Position numbers and translations under genes: made by a program | The notes under the pieces: model-generated | The model's database searches: none | Seen by the model: only the letters and a program-made list of their open reading frames with translations | What the model was told of the DNA's origin: nothing | In this document: in pieces, positions 23,571-32,118 of the stretch | Layout of the letters: each line of letters opens with the position of its first letter | How positions within the stretch are numbered: position 1 is the stretch's first letter | Source: Variovorax sp. Sphag1AA | Lineage (GTDB): Bacteria > Pseudomonadota > Gammaproteobacteria > Burkholderiales > Burkholderiaceae_C | Assembly (NCBI RefSeq): GCF_014192575.1 | Contig: NZ_JACHYC010000003.1 | Coordinates: 310,001-374,000 of the forward strand | Reading direction: 5' to 3' | Length of the DNA: 64,000 nt

Positions 23571-24824
23571 ATGGACACCATGGAAATGGGTGTCGCGGCG
23601 GGCGTTCGCCCGGACGCGACGATCGTGATCGTCGGTGCGGGACAGGCTGGCGGCTGGGCTGCGCAGACCTTGCGCAGCGAAGGCTTCGGCGGCCGCATCG
23701 TGCTGCTCGGCGATGAGGCGCATCTTCCGCACGAGCGACCGCCGCTGTCGAAGTCGGTGCTGGCGGGTGAAGCTGCTCCGGCGAGTACCTGGCTCTTCAA
23801 GGAGGCCGCCTTCGCGGCGCTCGATCTGGATTGGCGACCCGCGACGCGCGTCTCCCGCATCGATCGGGAAGCCAGGCGGGTCGAATTGATCGACGGCGAG
23901 CCGCTGGCGTATGACAAGCTGATCCTCTGTTCCGGTGGACGGGCGCGTGCCCTTGCGGTGCCGGGTGCAGAGACGGCCCGCATCCACACGCTGCGCACCA
24001 TCGACGACGCGCAACGGCTCGGTTCAGTGCTGGACCATGCGCGCAGCCTCGTCGTGATCGGTGGCGGATGGATCGGCCTTGAAGTGGCTGCGACGGCGCG
24101 CAAGAAGGGCCTCGACGTGGTGGTGCTCGAATCGCAAAGCCGTCTTTGCGAGCGCAGCGTTCCGGCGCAGGTATCCGAACACCTGCTGGCGCTCCATCGC
24201 ACGCATGGCACGCGCGTGGTGCTCGATGCGAAGGTCAAGGCCTTGTCGACCGACTATGAAGGCCGTTCGACCATCGAACTCGGCGACGGCGAAACCCTGC
24301 AAGCGGATGCGATCTTCGTTGGCGTCGGCCTGGTTCCGAATGACGAACTCGCACGCAATGCAGGCCTGGAATGCGATGGCGGCGTCATCGTCGACACGCG
24401 CTGCGTGAGCTCCGATCCGGACATCCTCGCCGCGGGCGATGTGGCGGTGACGCCCAACCACTGGGCCGGACGGCGCCTGCGTCTCGAGTCCTGGCAGAAC
24501 GCGCAGGAGCAGGGCATGGCTGCCGCACGCTCGGCGCTGGGCCAGCAGGTGGACCACCAGCCGCTGCCGTGGTTCTGGTCCGACCAGTACGACATGAATC
24601 TGCAGATCTACGGCATGCCTTCGGCGACGGATCGCGTCGTCATGCGAGGAGAGCCCGGCGCGAGCAGCTTCCTGCTCTTCTATCTCGACGGCGAGGTGGT
24701 CAAGGCCGCGATCGGCGTCAATGCCGCGCGCGACCTGCGCTTCGCGCGCCGCCTGATCGAGCAGCGCAAGCCGGTCGAGGCCACGCGTCTGGCAGACGCC
24801 AGCGTGCCGATGGCCAAGGTCTGA
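23571..24824 (+). CDS. NAD(P)H:ferredoxin reductase (BphA4/AndAa type)
   Basis: FAD-dependent pyridine-nucleotide-disulfide-like reductase of 417 residues. The FAD fold starts IVIVGAGQAGGWAAQTLRS with GAGQAG at 22-27; the NAD fold is VVIGGGWIGLEVAATARKKG; a second FAD contact is DILAAGDVAVTPN. It lacks a plant-type 2Fe-2S domain, so it is the BphA4/AndAa kind and differs from the iron-sulfur NagAa reductase of the well-studied nag operon. It reduces the ferredoxin encoded just before it. Alternative ATG at 23580. Confidence 0.92.
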   Translation: MDTMEMGVAAGVRPDATIVIVGAGQAGGWAAQTLRSEGFGGRIVLLGDEAHLPHERPPLSKSVLAGEAAPASTWLFKEAAFAALDLDWRPATRVSRIDREARRVELIDGEPLAYDKLILCSGGRARALAVPGAETARIHTLRTIDDAQRLGSVLDHARSLVVIGGGWIGLEVAATARKKGLDVVVLESQSRLCERSVPAQVSEHLLALHRTHGTRVVLDAKVKALSTDYEGRSTIELGDGETLQADAIFVGVGLVPNDELARNAGLECDGGVIVDTRCVSSDPDILAAGDVAVTPNHWAGRRLRLESWQNAQEQGMAAARSALGQQVDHQPLPWFWSDQYDMNLQIYGMPSATDRVVMRGEPGASSFLLFYLDGEVVKAAIGVNAARDLRFARRLIEQRKPVEATRLADASVPMAKV

Positions 24825-24860
24825 CCACGATTTCAAGAACCACGACGGAGACGACTCTTC

Positions 24861-26225
24861 ATGCGAAAGATCAATGTTCACGCGCTGGCTGATGAGGCCC
24901 GCTTCAGCGGATTCCATCTGCGGGTCCTCATCATCTGCGCGCTCATCATCATCTTCGACGGCTATGACCTCGCCGTCGTGGGCGCCGCGCTGCCTTCGAT
25001 CATGAAAGACCTTCATGTCGACCCGACGCACGCTGGCTTCATGGTGAGCTCGGCGCTGTTCGGAATGATGTTCGGTGCGATCGTCTTCGGCACGGTGGCC
25101 GACCGTATCGGGCGTCGCTGGACGATCGCGATCTGCATCCTGCTGTTCAGCCTTTTCACTGCCGCGGCGGGCCTGACGCGGGATCCCATGGTCTTCGGTA
25201 TCGCGCGCTTCCTCGCGGGTGTCGGCATCGGCGGCGTGATGCCGAACGTGGTGGCGCAGATGACCGAGTATTCGCCCAGGCGCATGCGCGCGACGCTGGT
25301 GACGTTGATGTTCAGCGGCTATGCGGTCGGCGGCATCATCGCGGCGGTGCTCGGCAAGGGCCTCATCGAAAGCTACGGATGGCAATCGGTGTTCTTCGCG
25401 GCGGCGCTGCCGATCGTGCTGGTCCCGCCGATGCTCCGGCTGATGCCCGAGTCGATGCCCTTCCTCCTCGCGAAGGGCAGGACGGACGAACTGAAATCGA
25501 TCGCCGCCAGCCTCGACCCAAGCTACCGTGCGGAGAAAGGCGATGAGTTCGTCGTGCCGCGCGAGGACAAGGCCGACAACGCGCCGATCCGTCATCTCTT
25601 CGCCGAAGGGCGCGGCTTCAGCACCGTGATGTTCTGGGTCGCGTTCTTCATGTGCCTGTTCATGGTGTATGCGCTCAGCTCCTGGCTCACCAAGCTCATG
25701 GCCAATGCGGGCTACAGCCTTGGCTCGGCGCTGACCTTCGTGCTCGTGCTGAACGTGGGCGCGATCGTCGGCTCGGTCGGCGGTGGCTGGCTTGCCGACC
25801 GCTTCCATATCAAGTACGTGCTGGCCGGCATGTATGCGCTGGCCGCGGTGTCGATCACGTTGCTCGGCTTCAAGATGTCGACCGGAGCACTCTACGTGCT
25901 CGTCGCGCTCGCAGGTGCTTCGACGATCGGCACGCAGATCGTGGCCAACGCTTACACCGGGCAGTTCTATCCGATGGCGGTGCGCTCGACCGGGCTCGGC
26001 TGGGCGCTCGGCATCGGGCGCAGCGGCGCCATCATCGCGCCGATCCTTATCGGCGTGCTGGTCGGCATGAACCTGCCGCTGCAGCAGAACTTCCTCGCCA
26101 TTGCAGTACCAGCGCTCATCGGCATGGTGGCCGTGCTGCTGATCGACCACGACAAATCGGCCTCGCATCGGGCGCAGTCGGCTCCCGCATCGGCGCAGCC
26201 CTCGGCGCGCACCGCAAACATCTGA
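24861..26225 (+). CDS. MFS aromatic-acid:H+ symporter
   Basis: Inner-membrane transporter of 454 residues with 12 predicted helices, of the aromatic acid:H+ symporter group (PcaK/BenK). The motif DGYDLAVVGAALPSIMKDL in helix 1, the DRIGRR loop between helices 2 and 3, and the LPESMPFL segment after helix 6 are typical. The position inside the hydroxylase-gentisate operon indicates uptake of salicylate, gentisate or a related acid. The C-terminal tail is rich in Ala, Ser and Gln. A CGGAGACGACTCTTC stretch precedes the ATG. Confidence 0.92.
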   Translation: MRKINVHALADEARFSGFHLRVLIICALIIIFDGYDLAVVGAALPSIMKDLHVDPTHAGFMVSSALFGMMFGAIVFGTVADRIGRRWTIAICILLFSLFTAAAGLTRDPMVFGIARFLAGVGIGGVMPNVVAQMTEYSPRRMRATLVTLMFSGYAVGGIIAAVLGKGLIESYGWQSVFFAAALPIVLVPPMLRLMPESMPFLLAKGRTDELKSIAASLDPSYRAEKGDEFVVPREDKADNAPIRHLFAEGRGFSTVMFWVAFFMCLFMVYALSSWLTKLMANAGYSLGSALTFVLVLNVGAIVGSVGGGWLADRFHIKYVLAGMYALAAVSITLLGFKMSTGALYVLVALAGASTIGTQIVANAYTGQFYPMAVRSTGLGWALGIGRSGAIIAPILIGVLVGMNLPLQQNFLAIAVPALIGMVAVLLIDHDKSASHRAQSAPASAQPSARTANI

Positions 26226-26239
26226 AGAAAGGACAAGCC

Positions 26240-26950
26240 ATGAACCAACCCACGTACCTCTGGAACCCACCGCCGGTGCCGTCGATCGCCGTGCAGGGAC
26301 GCACCGAACGCTACCCGGTCAACCGGATCTTCTTCGTCGGCCGCAACTATCACGCGCATGCAATCGAGATGGGGCGACCCGTCGACAAGTCGGCCGAGGT
26401 GCCGTTCTATTTCACGAAGAGCCCTTCGACGCTGGTCGCCTCGGGTGCGACGGTCGCCTATCCGCCGGGCACGCGCGACTACCAGCACGAGATGGAACTC
26501 GTCGTCGCTATCGGCGCGGAGGGTTTTCGCGTGAGCGAGGACCAGGCTGCGTCATTGATCTACGGCTACGCCTGCGGCCTTGACATGACCCGGCGCGACT
26601 TGCAACTGGTTGCGCGCGAAAAAGGTCGTCCCTGGGATCTCGGCAAAGACGTGGAAGATTCGTCCGTCATCTCCGAGATCGTCCCGGCCCCCGGCGCGGT
26701 GCGTGACAGCGGTGAACTCGTGATGACGGTGAACGGCGCGGTGCGGCAGAAGTCCGATCTGTCGCGGCTCATCTGGTCGATTCCTGAACTGATCGCTGAT
26801 CTCTCGAAGTACTACCACCTGCAGCCGGGCGACCTGATCTACACCGGCACGCCTGAAGGTGTCGGACCGGTGAAGCCGGGCGACCGCATCGAAGGCCATG
26901 TCGATGGCGTTGGGTCCATCGCGCTGAACGTCGGGCCGGAGCACGCATGA
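26240..26950 (+). CDS. nagK: Fumarylpyruvate hydrolase (FAH family)
   Basis: Fumarylacetoacetate-hydrolase-fold enzyme of 236 residues, cleaving fumarylpyruvate to fumarate and pyruvate in the gentisate pathway. Metal ligands are E84 and E86 (HEMELVVAIG) and D115 (GLDMTRRDLQ). Conserved GRPWDLGKDVEDSSVIS and GDLIYTGTPEGVGPVKPGD segments fit the NagK/YcgM subgroup. Start at 26240 with AAAGGA seven bases upstream. No maleylpyruvate isomerase gene is present in the cluster, so this enzyme could act on maleylpyruvate directly or the isomerase lies elsewhere. It overlaps the next gene by four bases. Confidence 0.92.
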   Translation: MNQPTYLWNPPPVPSIAVQGRTERYPVNRIFFVGRNYHAHAIEMGRPVDKSAEVPFYFTKSPSTLVASGATVAYPPGTRDYQHEMELVVAIGAEGFRVSEDQAASLIYGYACGLDMTRRDLQLVAREKGRPWDLGKDVEDSSVISEIVPAPGAVRDSGELVMTVNGAVRQKSDLSRLIWSIPELIADLSKYYHLQPGDLIYTGTPEGVGPVKPGDRIEGHVDGVGSIALNVGPEHA

Positions 26951-28095
26951 CTGGCGTCGATCCGACCGCGCCGGTCCCATCGCCTGTGCGGCTCAAGGCC
27001 GTGCATGGTCCAGGGCAGCCCGAGCCGACAGAAGCGCTCGAGCGCCTCTACCGCGGATTCGAGCGCGAGTTGCTGGTGCCCCTGTGGACGGAGATCGGCG
27101 ACCTGATGCCGCGCCAACCGAAGTCGAAGGCCAGTCCGCATCTGTGGCGCTGGGATCGCCTTGTCGAGCTGGCTTCGGAGGCCGGTCGGATCGTCCCGGT
27201 CGGGCGTGGCGGCGAGCGACGCGCGATTGCGCTGGCGAATCCTTCGCTTGGCGGCCGGCCTTTCGCCACGCCTACGCTTTGGGCGGCGATCCAGTACCTG
27301 ATGCCCGGCGAGGATGCTCCCGAGCATCGCCACACGCAGCATGCCTTCCGCTTCGTTGTCGAAGGGGAGGGCGTGTGGACGGTGGTCAATGGCGATCCGG
27401 TGCGCATGTCGCGCGGCGACTTCCTGCCCCAGGCGGGCTGGAACTGGCACGCGCACCACAACGCGGCCACGCAGCCGATGGCGTGGATCGACGGGCTGGA
27501 CATCCCGTTCTCGTACTACACGGAAAGCCAGTTCTTCGAGGTCGGCCGCGAGCGCATCAGCGCCGGTGAAAAGAGCACGCCCGAACGTTCGCGATCGGAG
27601 CGACTGTGGGGCCACCCCGGCTTGCGCCCGCTCTCCCAGGCGGATTCGCCGTCGGCGACGCCCTTGCTCGCCTATCGCTGGGTCGACACCGACAGGGCAC
27701 TCGCGGACCAGCTCGCGCTTGAACAAGAGGGTCACCAGGTCACGCTGAGCCCGGGCCACGCGGCGGTGCGCTTCACCAATCCGAGCACTGGCGGCGACGT
27801 GATACCAACCATCCGCGCCGAGATGCATCGTCTGCGTGGCGGCACCGAGTCGCTCGTGCGGCGGGAGGTCGGCTCGTCGGTGTACCAGGTGTTCGATGGC
27901 ACAGGGACCGTGACCGTCGGCGAGCGCCGATGGGAAGTGGCTCGCGGCGACATGTTCGTGGTGCCCTCGTGGGCGTCCTTCACGGCGCGCGCGTCCCGCG
28001 ACGTGCCGAGCCTCGATCTCTTCCGGTTTGGCGATGCGCCGATCTTCGAGGCACTTCACGCGCACCGGATTCAGATCGGCGAACCGGGCGCGTAG
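26947..28095 (+). CDS. nagI: Gentisate 1,2-dioxygenase (bicupin)
   Basis: Ring-cleaving iron dioxygenase of 382 residues converting gentisate to maleylpyruvate. The N-terminal cupin carries the iron ligands H127 and H129 (EHRHTQHAF) and a histidine in WNWHAHHN (166-172); the second cupin (about 255-365) has YQVFDGTGTVTVGERRWEV and lacks the full histidine set, as in this family. FATPTLWAAIQYLMPGE is a characteristic segment. The ATG overlaps the hydrolase stop. Related dioxygenases for salicylate or 1-hydroxy-2-naphthoate share the fold, but the neighbouring 5-hydroxylase favours gentisate. Confidence 0.92.
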   Translation: MTGVDPTAPVPSPVRLKAVHGPGQPEPTEALERLYRGFERELLVPLWTEIGDLMPRQPKSKASPHLWRWDRLVELASEAGRIVPVGRGGERRAIALANPSLGGRPFATPTLWAAIQYLMPGEDAPEHRHTQHAFRFVVEGEGVWTVVNGDPVRMSRGDFLPQAGWNWHAHHNAATQPMAWIDGLDIPFSYYTESQFFEVGRERISAGEKSTPERSRSERLWGHPGLRPLSQADSPSATPLLAYRWVDTDRALADQLALEQEGHQVTLSPGHAAVRFTNPSTGGDVIPTIRAEMHRLRGGTESLVRREVGSSVYQVFDGTGTVTVGERRWEVARGDMFVVPSWASFTARASRDVPSLDLFRFGDAPIFEALHAHRIQIGEPGA

Positions 28096-28109
28096 CGGCG
28101 CAAGAGGCG

Positions 28110-29042
28110 TCAGGTCGAGATCGCACCGACCCGGCCGCTGTCCTGGCCGAAGAGTTCGAAGATCAGCTCCCTGAGCCATTGATGGATCGGGGAGCGATGC
28201 ACCTTCGCGTGCCAGAACACGTTGATGGCCACCTCGGGCAGCGCGGCGGGATGCGGGCGATAGCTGAGCTGGAATGGCTCCACGAGGCTCGCGGCCAGCG
28301 TTTCGGTCACCGTTGCGACGAGGTCCGTCTCGCGAAGGATGTGCCCGACGCTCACGAAGTGCGGCACCGAGAGGATGATGTTGCGATCGATGCCGGCGCG
28401 GCGCAGCAGGTCGTCGACCTTGCCGTGCCCCGTTCCGGCCGAAACGATGGCGAGGTGCTCGGCCGCCTTGAAATCCGCCATCGTGATGCGCTTGCGGTCG
28501 AGGCGATGTCCGCGCCGGAACACGCACACATAGCGCTGGCGGAAGAGCTTTCGCTGGAAGAAGCCGCCGCGGAGCTGCGGCAGCGGGCCAATCGAGAGAT
28601 CGACCTTGCCGGACTCCATGTCCTCGCGAAGATTGGTGACCGAGTTGCGCACCGTGTTGAGTCGCACACCAGGCGCGACTTCGCGAAGGCGCTTCAGCAG
28701 CGCGGGGAGGAACACCACCTCGCCGATGTCGGTCATTCCGATCGTCAGAAGGCGCTTCGCACTCGCCGGGTCGAATTGCGGCTGCTGGTTCAGGCCGCTG
28801 TGGATCATGCCCAGCGCCTTGCCGACAGGCTCTGCGAGCTGTTCGGCAAAGGGCGTCGGGACCATGCCTGCGCCCGTACGGACGAAGAGGGCGTCCCCGA
28901 GGTGGCGCCGTAGCTTGGCGAGTGAATTGCTGACCGCAGGCTGCGAGACACCGAGCGTCTCCGCAACCCTGGAGACGCTGCGCTCTACCGTCAGTTGATG
29001 GAAGAGGACGAGGTGGTTGAGATCAAGGTCTGTGAGTTCCAT
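28110..29042 (-). CDS. nagR: NahR/NagR-type LysR regulator
   Basis: A 310-residue LysR protein that follows NahR closely: MELTDLDLNHLVLFHQL start, SQPAVSNSLAKLRRHLGD helix, LFVRTGAGMVPTPFAEQLAEP, then MTDIGEVVFLP, SAGTGHGKVD and PHFVSVGHILRETDLVATV in the effector domain and INVFWHAK near the end. NahR/NagR respond to salicylate, which supports the salicylate assignment of the cluster. The gene converges on the operon (14 bp from the dioxygenase stop) instead of standing next to its promoter. A strong 21-bp palindrome lies nine bases before its start. Confidence 0.93.
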   Translation of the reverse strand: MELTDLDLNHLVLFHQLTVERSVSRVAETLGVSQPAVSNSLAKLRRHLGDALFVRTGAGMVPTPFAEQLAEPVGKALGMIHSGLNQQPQFDPASAKRLLTIGMTDIGEVVFLPALLKRLREVAPGVRLNTVRNSVTNLREDMESGKVDLSIGPLPQLRGGFFQRKLFRQRYVCVFRRGHRLDRKRITMADFKAAEHLAIVSAGTGHGKVDDLLRRAGIDRNIILSVPHFVSVGHILRETDLVATVTETLAASLVEPFQLSYRPHPAALPEVAINVFWHAKVHRSPIHQWLRELIFELFGQDSGRVGAIST

Positions 29043-29050
29043 GCGGCGGT

Positions 29051-29071
29051 GTTATCACAGATCGTGATAAC
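29051..29071. promoter_or_regulatory. Perfect 21-bp palindrome before nagR
   Basis: Arms gttatcac (29051-29058) and gtgataac (29064-29071) with a 5-bp spacer lie nine bases upstream of the regulator ATG. The ATCAC/GTGAT half sites also occur, in the opposite order, before the hydroxylase operon at 21345. It is a likely self-regulation site, or a transcript hairpin covering the ribosome site. Confidence 0.65.
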
Positions 29072-29090
29072 GGGCAAACCGCCGCTGCAC

Positions 29091-29507
29091 TCACGCGGTG
29101 GGCATCCGTTCGAATGCCCGCAACGATGGATCGATCGCATCCCACTGCAGACCGCGGACCCTGTAGGTCAGCACCTGAGGCGTGAAGCGGTCGGGCTCGT
29201 CGAGGCTGGTCGCCGGCACCGCGATCAGGTCCGGCATCGCTGCGAAGCGCAGGTAGACCGGCGTTCCGCAGACCGGGCAGAAGGCGTGGATCTTCATGTT
29301 GCCGCTGTCCCCCGCGACCTCCCAGTGCGTTGCCTCGCCGGTGATCGTCATCTCGGCGCGCGCGGGGAAGGTGAGGTAGGAGCCATGCCCGGTGCCGCTT
29401 CGTCGCTGGCAGTCGCGGCATTGGCAATGGTTCTGGAAGATCGGCGCGTGATTCGTCGAATAGCGGATCGCGCCGCACGCGCATCCACCGGTGTAGGGCT
29501 GTGTCAT
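29091..29507 (-). CDS. GFA-family zinc protein (glutathione-dependent formaldehyde-activating-like)
   Basis: A 138-residue protein with the full cysteine set of the GFA fold: C9 and C11 (GGCACG), C28, C30 and C33 (CQCRDC) and C77 and C80 (CPVC), which bind two zinc ions. Most members are of unknown activity and need not act on S-hydroxymethylglutathione. It is the last gene of an ArsR-SRPBCC-GFA trio on the minus strand, 15 bases after the SRPBCC stop, so it may be derepressed with it. Confidence 0.9.
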   Translation of the reverse strand: MTQPYTGGCACGAIRYSTNHAPIFQNHCQCRDCQRRSGTGHGSYLTFPARAEMTITGEATHWEVAGDSGNMKIHAFCPVCGTPVYLRFAAMPDLIAVPATSLDEPDRFTPQVLTYRVRGLQWDAIDPSLRAFERMPTA

Positions 29508-29522
29508 GGGACGACTCCTGGT

Positions 29523-29987
29523 TCAGGCCTCTTTCGGCTTGGCGAAGACGTCGATGCCTTGTCCTGTTTCGAGCAGGGACTTGAGGCTCGAAAGCACGAC
29601 CGGCCAACCTTGCGTCACGCCCTTGGCCATCCCGCTGCCAACCTCGAGTTCGTCGTGGGTGACGGTCAGCCTGACCATGCCGTCGTAGGGTGCGACATCG
29701 AAAGTCACGCGGCTGTAGCTGTCCGGATTGGCCGCCTCGGCGGGGCTCGCCCAGCTGATGACAAGGCGCGTCGGCGGCGACACCTCGAGCACCTTGCCGA
29801 CGATGTTCACCGTGCGCTGTTCGTTGTCCCGCACGTGCTGCCAGGTCGATCCGGGCTTCCAGTCGGAGACGTTCTCGTGGCCCCAGTAGCGCCGCGCGAC
29901 CTCCGGTTTCATGATGGCCTCGAACACCTTTTCAGGCGTCGAGCGGATGTAGGTCACGTAGACGAAGCTGGTTTTCTCTTTGCTCAT
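29523..29987 (-). CDS. SRPBCC/AHSA1-family protein
   Basis: START-like protein of 154 residues of the AHSA1 (activator of Hsp90 ATPase homologue) group, with a hydrophobic cavity and no known fixed reaction. Motifs are TYIRSTPEKVFEAIMKPEVARRYWG near the start, the W-P-G turn SDWKPGSTW, and a C-terminal GWPVVLSSLKSLLETG helix. The ATG at 29987 has AAGGAG seven bases upstream; a longer open frame to 30206 lies inside the ArsR gene and is rejected. Pairing with an ArsR gene is very common for this family. Confidence 0.92.
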   Translation of the reverse strand: MSKEKTSFVYVTYIRSTPEKVFEAIMKPEVARRYWGHENVSDWKPGSTWQHVRDNEQRTVNIVGKVLEVSPPTRLVISWASPAEAANPDSYSRVTFDVAPYDGMVRLTVTHDELEVGSGMAKGVTQGWPVVLSSLKSLLETGQGIDVFAKPKEA

Positions 29988-29989
29988 CG

Positions 29990-30304
29990 TCACTCTCCTT
30001 CGAGTTCCTTCTTCAGGTCGTGCAGCAGGCTGAGCCGCCGCCGTTCGAACTTGCGCACCCACCGCTCGTAGACCGCGTGCAGCGGCACCGGATTGATGAA
30101 ATGCAACTTCTCCCGGCCGCGCCAGACGATGCTCACAAGTTGGGCGTCCTCGAGGAGCCCGATGTGCTGCGTGACCGATTGCCGCGCCATGTCCAGGTGC
30201 TCGCAAAGCTCGCCCAGCGTCTGCCCGTTGCTCTCGTAGAGCAGGTCGAGCAGCCTTCTGCGAGTCGGGTCGCTCAGCGCCTTGAAAACCTTGTCAGTGT
30301 CCAT
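29990..30304 (-). CDS. ArsR-family transcriptional regulator
   Basis: A 104-residue winged-helix repressor: DKVFKALSDPTRRRLLDLL (4-22), recognition region LDMARQSVTQHIGLLEDAQLV and a wing with WRGREKLHFIN. It has no cysteine-based metal site of the ArsR/SmtB kind, as expected for the group that accompanies AHSA1 proteins. It is first in the trio and separated from the SRPBCC gene by two bases, so it probably represses its own operon. Confidence 0.92.
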   Translation of the reverse strand: MDTDKVFKALSDPTRRRLLDLLYESNGQTLGELCEHLDMARQSVTQHIGLLEDAQLVSIVWRGREKLHFINPVPLHAVYERWVRKFERRRLSLLHDLKKELEGE

Positions 30305-30389
30305 CCGTTGCGTTCATGCGTGGGCGGATGATATGCAGGCAAATGCCTGCATGTCAACACGGGCAACGCATCGCTCCAACAAAGGAAAA

Positions 30390-30423
30390 GGGCCGGGGCA
30401 GCCTCATCGGCTGCACCCGGCCC
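30390..30423 (-). terminator. Terminator of the ABC transporter operon
   Basis: A long stem (gggccggggcagcc at 30390-30403 against ggctgcacccggccc at 30409-30423, one bulged A, loop TCATC) lies 19 bases past the permease stop. Read on the minus strand it is followed by CTTTTCCTTT, so it terminates the ABC operon arriving from 33125. The plus-strand side has no T-run. Confidence 0.75.
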
Positions 30424-30441
30424 GTGCACTTGGGGGCGACC

Positions 30442-31296
30442 TCAGAAGGCCGCGGGTCTCCATTTGAGGAGGCGCTTCTCGAGCGACGTCAGCAGGAAGT
30501 CCGCTGCAAGTGCCACCACTGCCAACACGATCATCGCGGCGAACACGCCACTGGCGTTGAACGCACCTTGCGCGGTCGAGATCAGCAGGCCGATGCCTTC
30601 CTTGGCACCGAGAAATTCACCCACAACGGCGCCGACCAGCGCGAAACCGAAGCTCACATGCAGGCTCGCAAGGATCCACGACATGGCCGACGGAATCACG
30701 ACAGACATGGTGACCTGGCGCGGCGACGCACCGAGGATCTGCGCGTTCGCGATCATGTATTTGTCAGCTTCGCGCACGCCCTGGAAGGCATTGCCGAAAA
30801 CGACGAAGAACACCATCACCACTGCGAGCGCGACTTTCGACGCCATGCCCAGCCCGAGTGCGATCACGAAGATCGAACCCAGCACCACGCGCGGAATCGA
30901 GTTGGCAATCTGGATGTAGAGGCTGAAGACATCCGACAGCAGCTTGTTGCGGCCCAGCAGGATGCCGCAGATCACGCCGGCGATCGAGCCGATGAGGAAG
31001 CCGATGACGGTCTCCTCGAGCGTGACCGCGACCTGCATCCACAGCGAGCCTTGTGCAGTCCCTTCGCGCATCCATTCGACGAGCTGGTCCCAGATCATCG
31101 AAGGCATCGAATAGAAGAACGGATCGATCCACTTGTGGCGCGCGGCGACTTCCCAGCCGCCCAGTGCAACCACCAGCACCAGCAGACGCAGCGAAATGAT
31201 CATGGTGCGCCGACGGCGGATGCGCGCCTGCGCGCTTTCGGATTCGCGGGCCAGCGCTTCGTCGCTCAGGACGGCCGGCAAGACGAGTTCGGTCAT
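30442..31296 (-). CDS. ABC transporter permease (NitT/TauT family)
   Basis: Inner-membrane permease of 284 residues with six predicted helices. The conserved cytoplasmic EAA loop for ATPase contact is around ANAQILGASPRQVTMSVVIPSA. The N-terminal 30 residues are hydrophilic. It belongs with SsuC/TauC-type permeases that import sulfonates, nitrate, pyrimidine precursors or aromatic acids. Third gene of the receptor-ATPase-permease operon. The substrate cannot be deduced. Confidence 0.92.
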   Translation of the reverse strand: MTELVLPAVLSDEALARESESAQARIRRRRTMIISLRLLVLVVALGGWEVAARHKWIDPFFYSMPSMIWDQLVEWMREGTAQGSLWMQVAVTLEETVIGFLIGSIAGVICGILLGRNKLLSDVFSLYIQIANSIPRVVLGSIFVIALGLGMASKVALAVVMVFFVVFGNAFQGVREADKYMIANAQILGASPRQVTMSVVIPSAMSWILASLHVSFGFALVGAVVGEFLGAKEGIGLLISTAQGAFNASGVFAAMIVLAVVALAADFLLTSLEKRLLKWRPAAF

Positions 31297-31335
31297 TGTT
31301 GAAGAGACTCCAGGAAACGGGATTCGGCAAAAGGT

Positions 31336-32118
31336 TCAGGCAAGGACGGCTTCCTGGCGAAGGTCTTCCCAGATGTGCTTGGAGAGCTCGATGAACTGGG
31401 GTTCGTAGCGCACCTGCGAAGTCACGCGCGGGCGTGGCAGGTCGATGTCGTAGACACGCTTGAGCATGCCGGGCCGCGCCGAGAGCACGAACACACGGTC
31501 GGCGAGCGCGATCGCTTCTTCGAGATCGTGCGTAACGAAGACCACCGAGCCACCGGTGCCCGACCAGAGCTTGAGCAGCTCGTCCTGCATCAGCGTGCGG
31601 GTCTGCATGTCGAGCGCCGAGAAGGGCTCGTCCATCAGCAGGATCTCAGGGCTGTTGATGAATGTCTGCGCCAGCGCGACGCGCTTGCGCATGCCGCCCG
31701 ACAACTGGTGCGGGTAGTGGCCGCCGAACTTGCCGAGGCCCACGCGCTGGATCCAGTCGTTGGCCAACTCGTGCGCTTCCTTCTTCGACTTGCCGCGGAA
31801 CATCGGTCCGGCTGCGACGTTCTCGACCACGCTGCGCCACGGGAACACTGCATCGGCCTGGAACACGAAACCGATGCGCGGGTCGATGCCCCGCACCGGC
31901 TGGCCCATGACCTTCACTTCACCCACCGTGGGGCGCAGCAGGCCTGTGACCATGTTCAGCGTGGTCGACTTGCCGCAGCCCGTCGGGCCGACGATGGCGA
32001 CGAACTCGCCGCGCGCCACCGACATGCTGAAGTTGCGCAGGGCGACGGTCGCATTGCCGTCTGCCGAGATGAAGCGGAGCGAGACGTCTCGAAACTCGAT
32101 GGCAGGGGTATCGGTCAC
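31336..32118 (-). CDS. ABC transporter ATP-binding protein (NitT/TauT family)
   Basis: Cytoplasmic ATPase of 260 residues: Walker A GPTGCGKS (44-51), Q-loop Q87, signature LSGGM (139-143), Walker B LLMDEP (160-165) and a switch histidine in VTHDLEEAI. The start is a GTG at 32118 that overlaps the stop of the receptor gene (GTGA). The first family motif IEFRDVSLRF begins at residue 7, so no ATG fits. The longer open frame upstream to 33087 is antisense-like shadow of the receptor gene. Confidence 0.9.
   Translation of the reverse strand: MTDTPAIEFRDVSLRFISADGNATVALRNFSMSVARGEFVAIVGPTGCGKSTTLNMVTGLLRPTVGEVKVMGQPVRGIDPRIGFVFQADAVFPWRSVVENVAAGPMFRGKSKKEAHELANDWIQRVGLGKFGGHYPHQLSGGMRKRVALAQTFINSPEILLMDEPFSALDMQTRTLMQDELLKLWSGTGGSVVFVTHDLEEAIALADRVFVLSARPGMLKRVYDIDLPRPRVTSQVRYEPQFIELSKHIWEDLRQEAVLA

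Noticed and set aside
24024..26270. 748-residue open frame on the minus strand
   Set aside because: Antisense to the ferredoxin reductase and MFS transporter; the composition is a charged His/Arg/Asp/Glu mix with no motif.
26839..28527. 562-residue open frame on the minus strand
   Set aside because: Antisense to gentisate dioxygenase and in another frame of the nagR gene; no motif.
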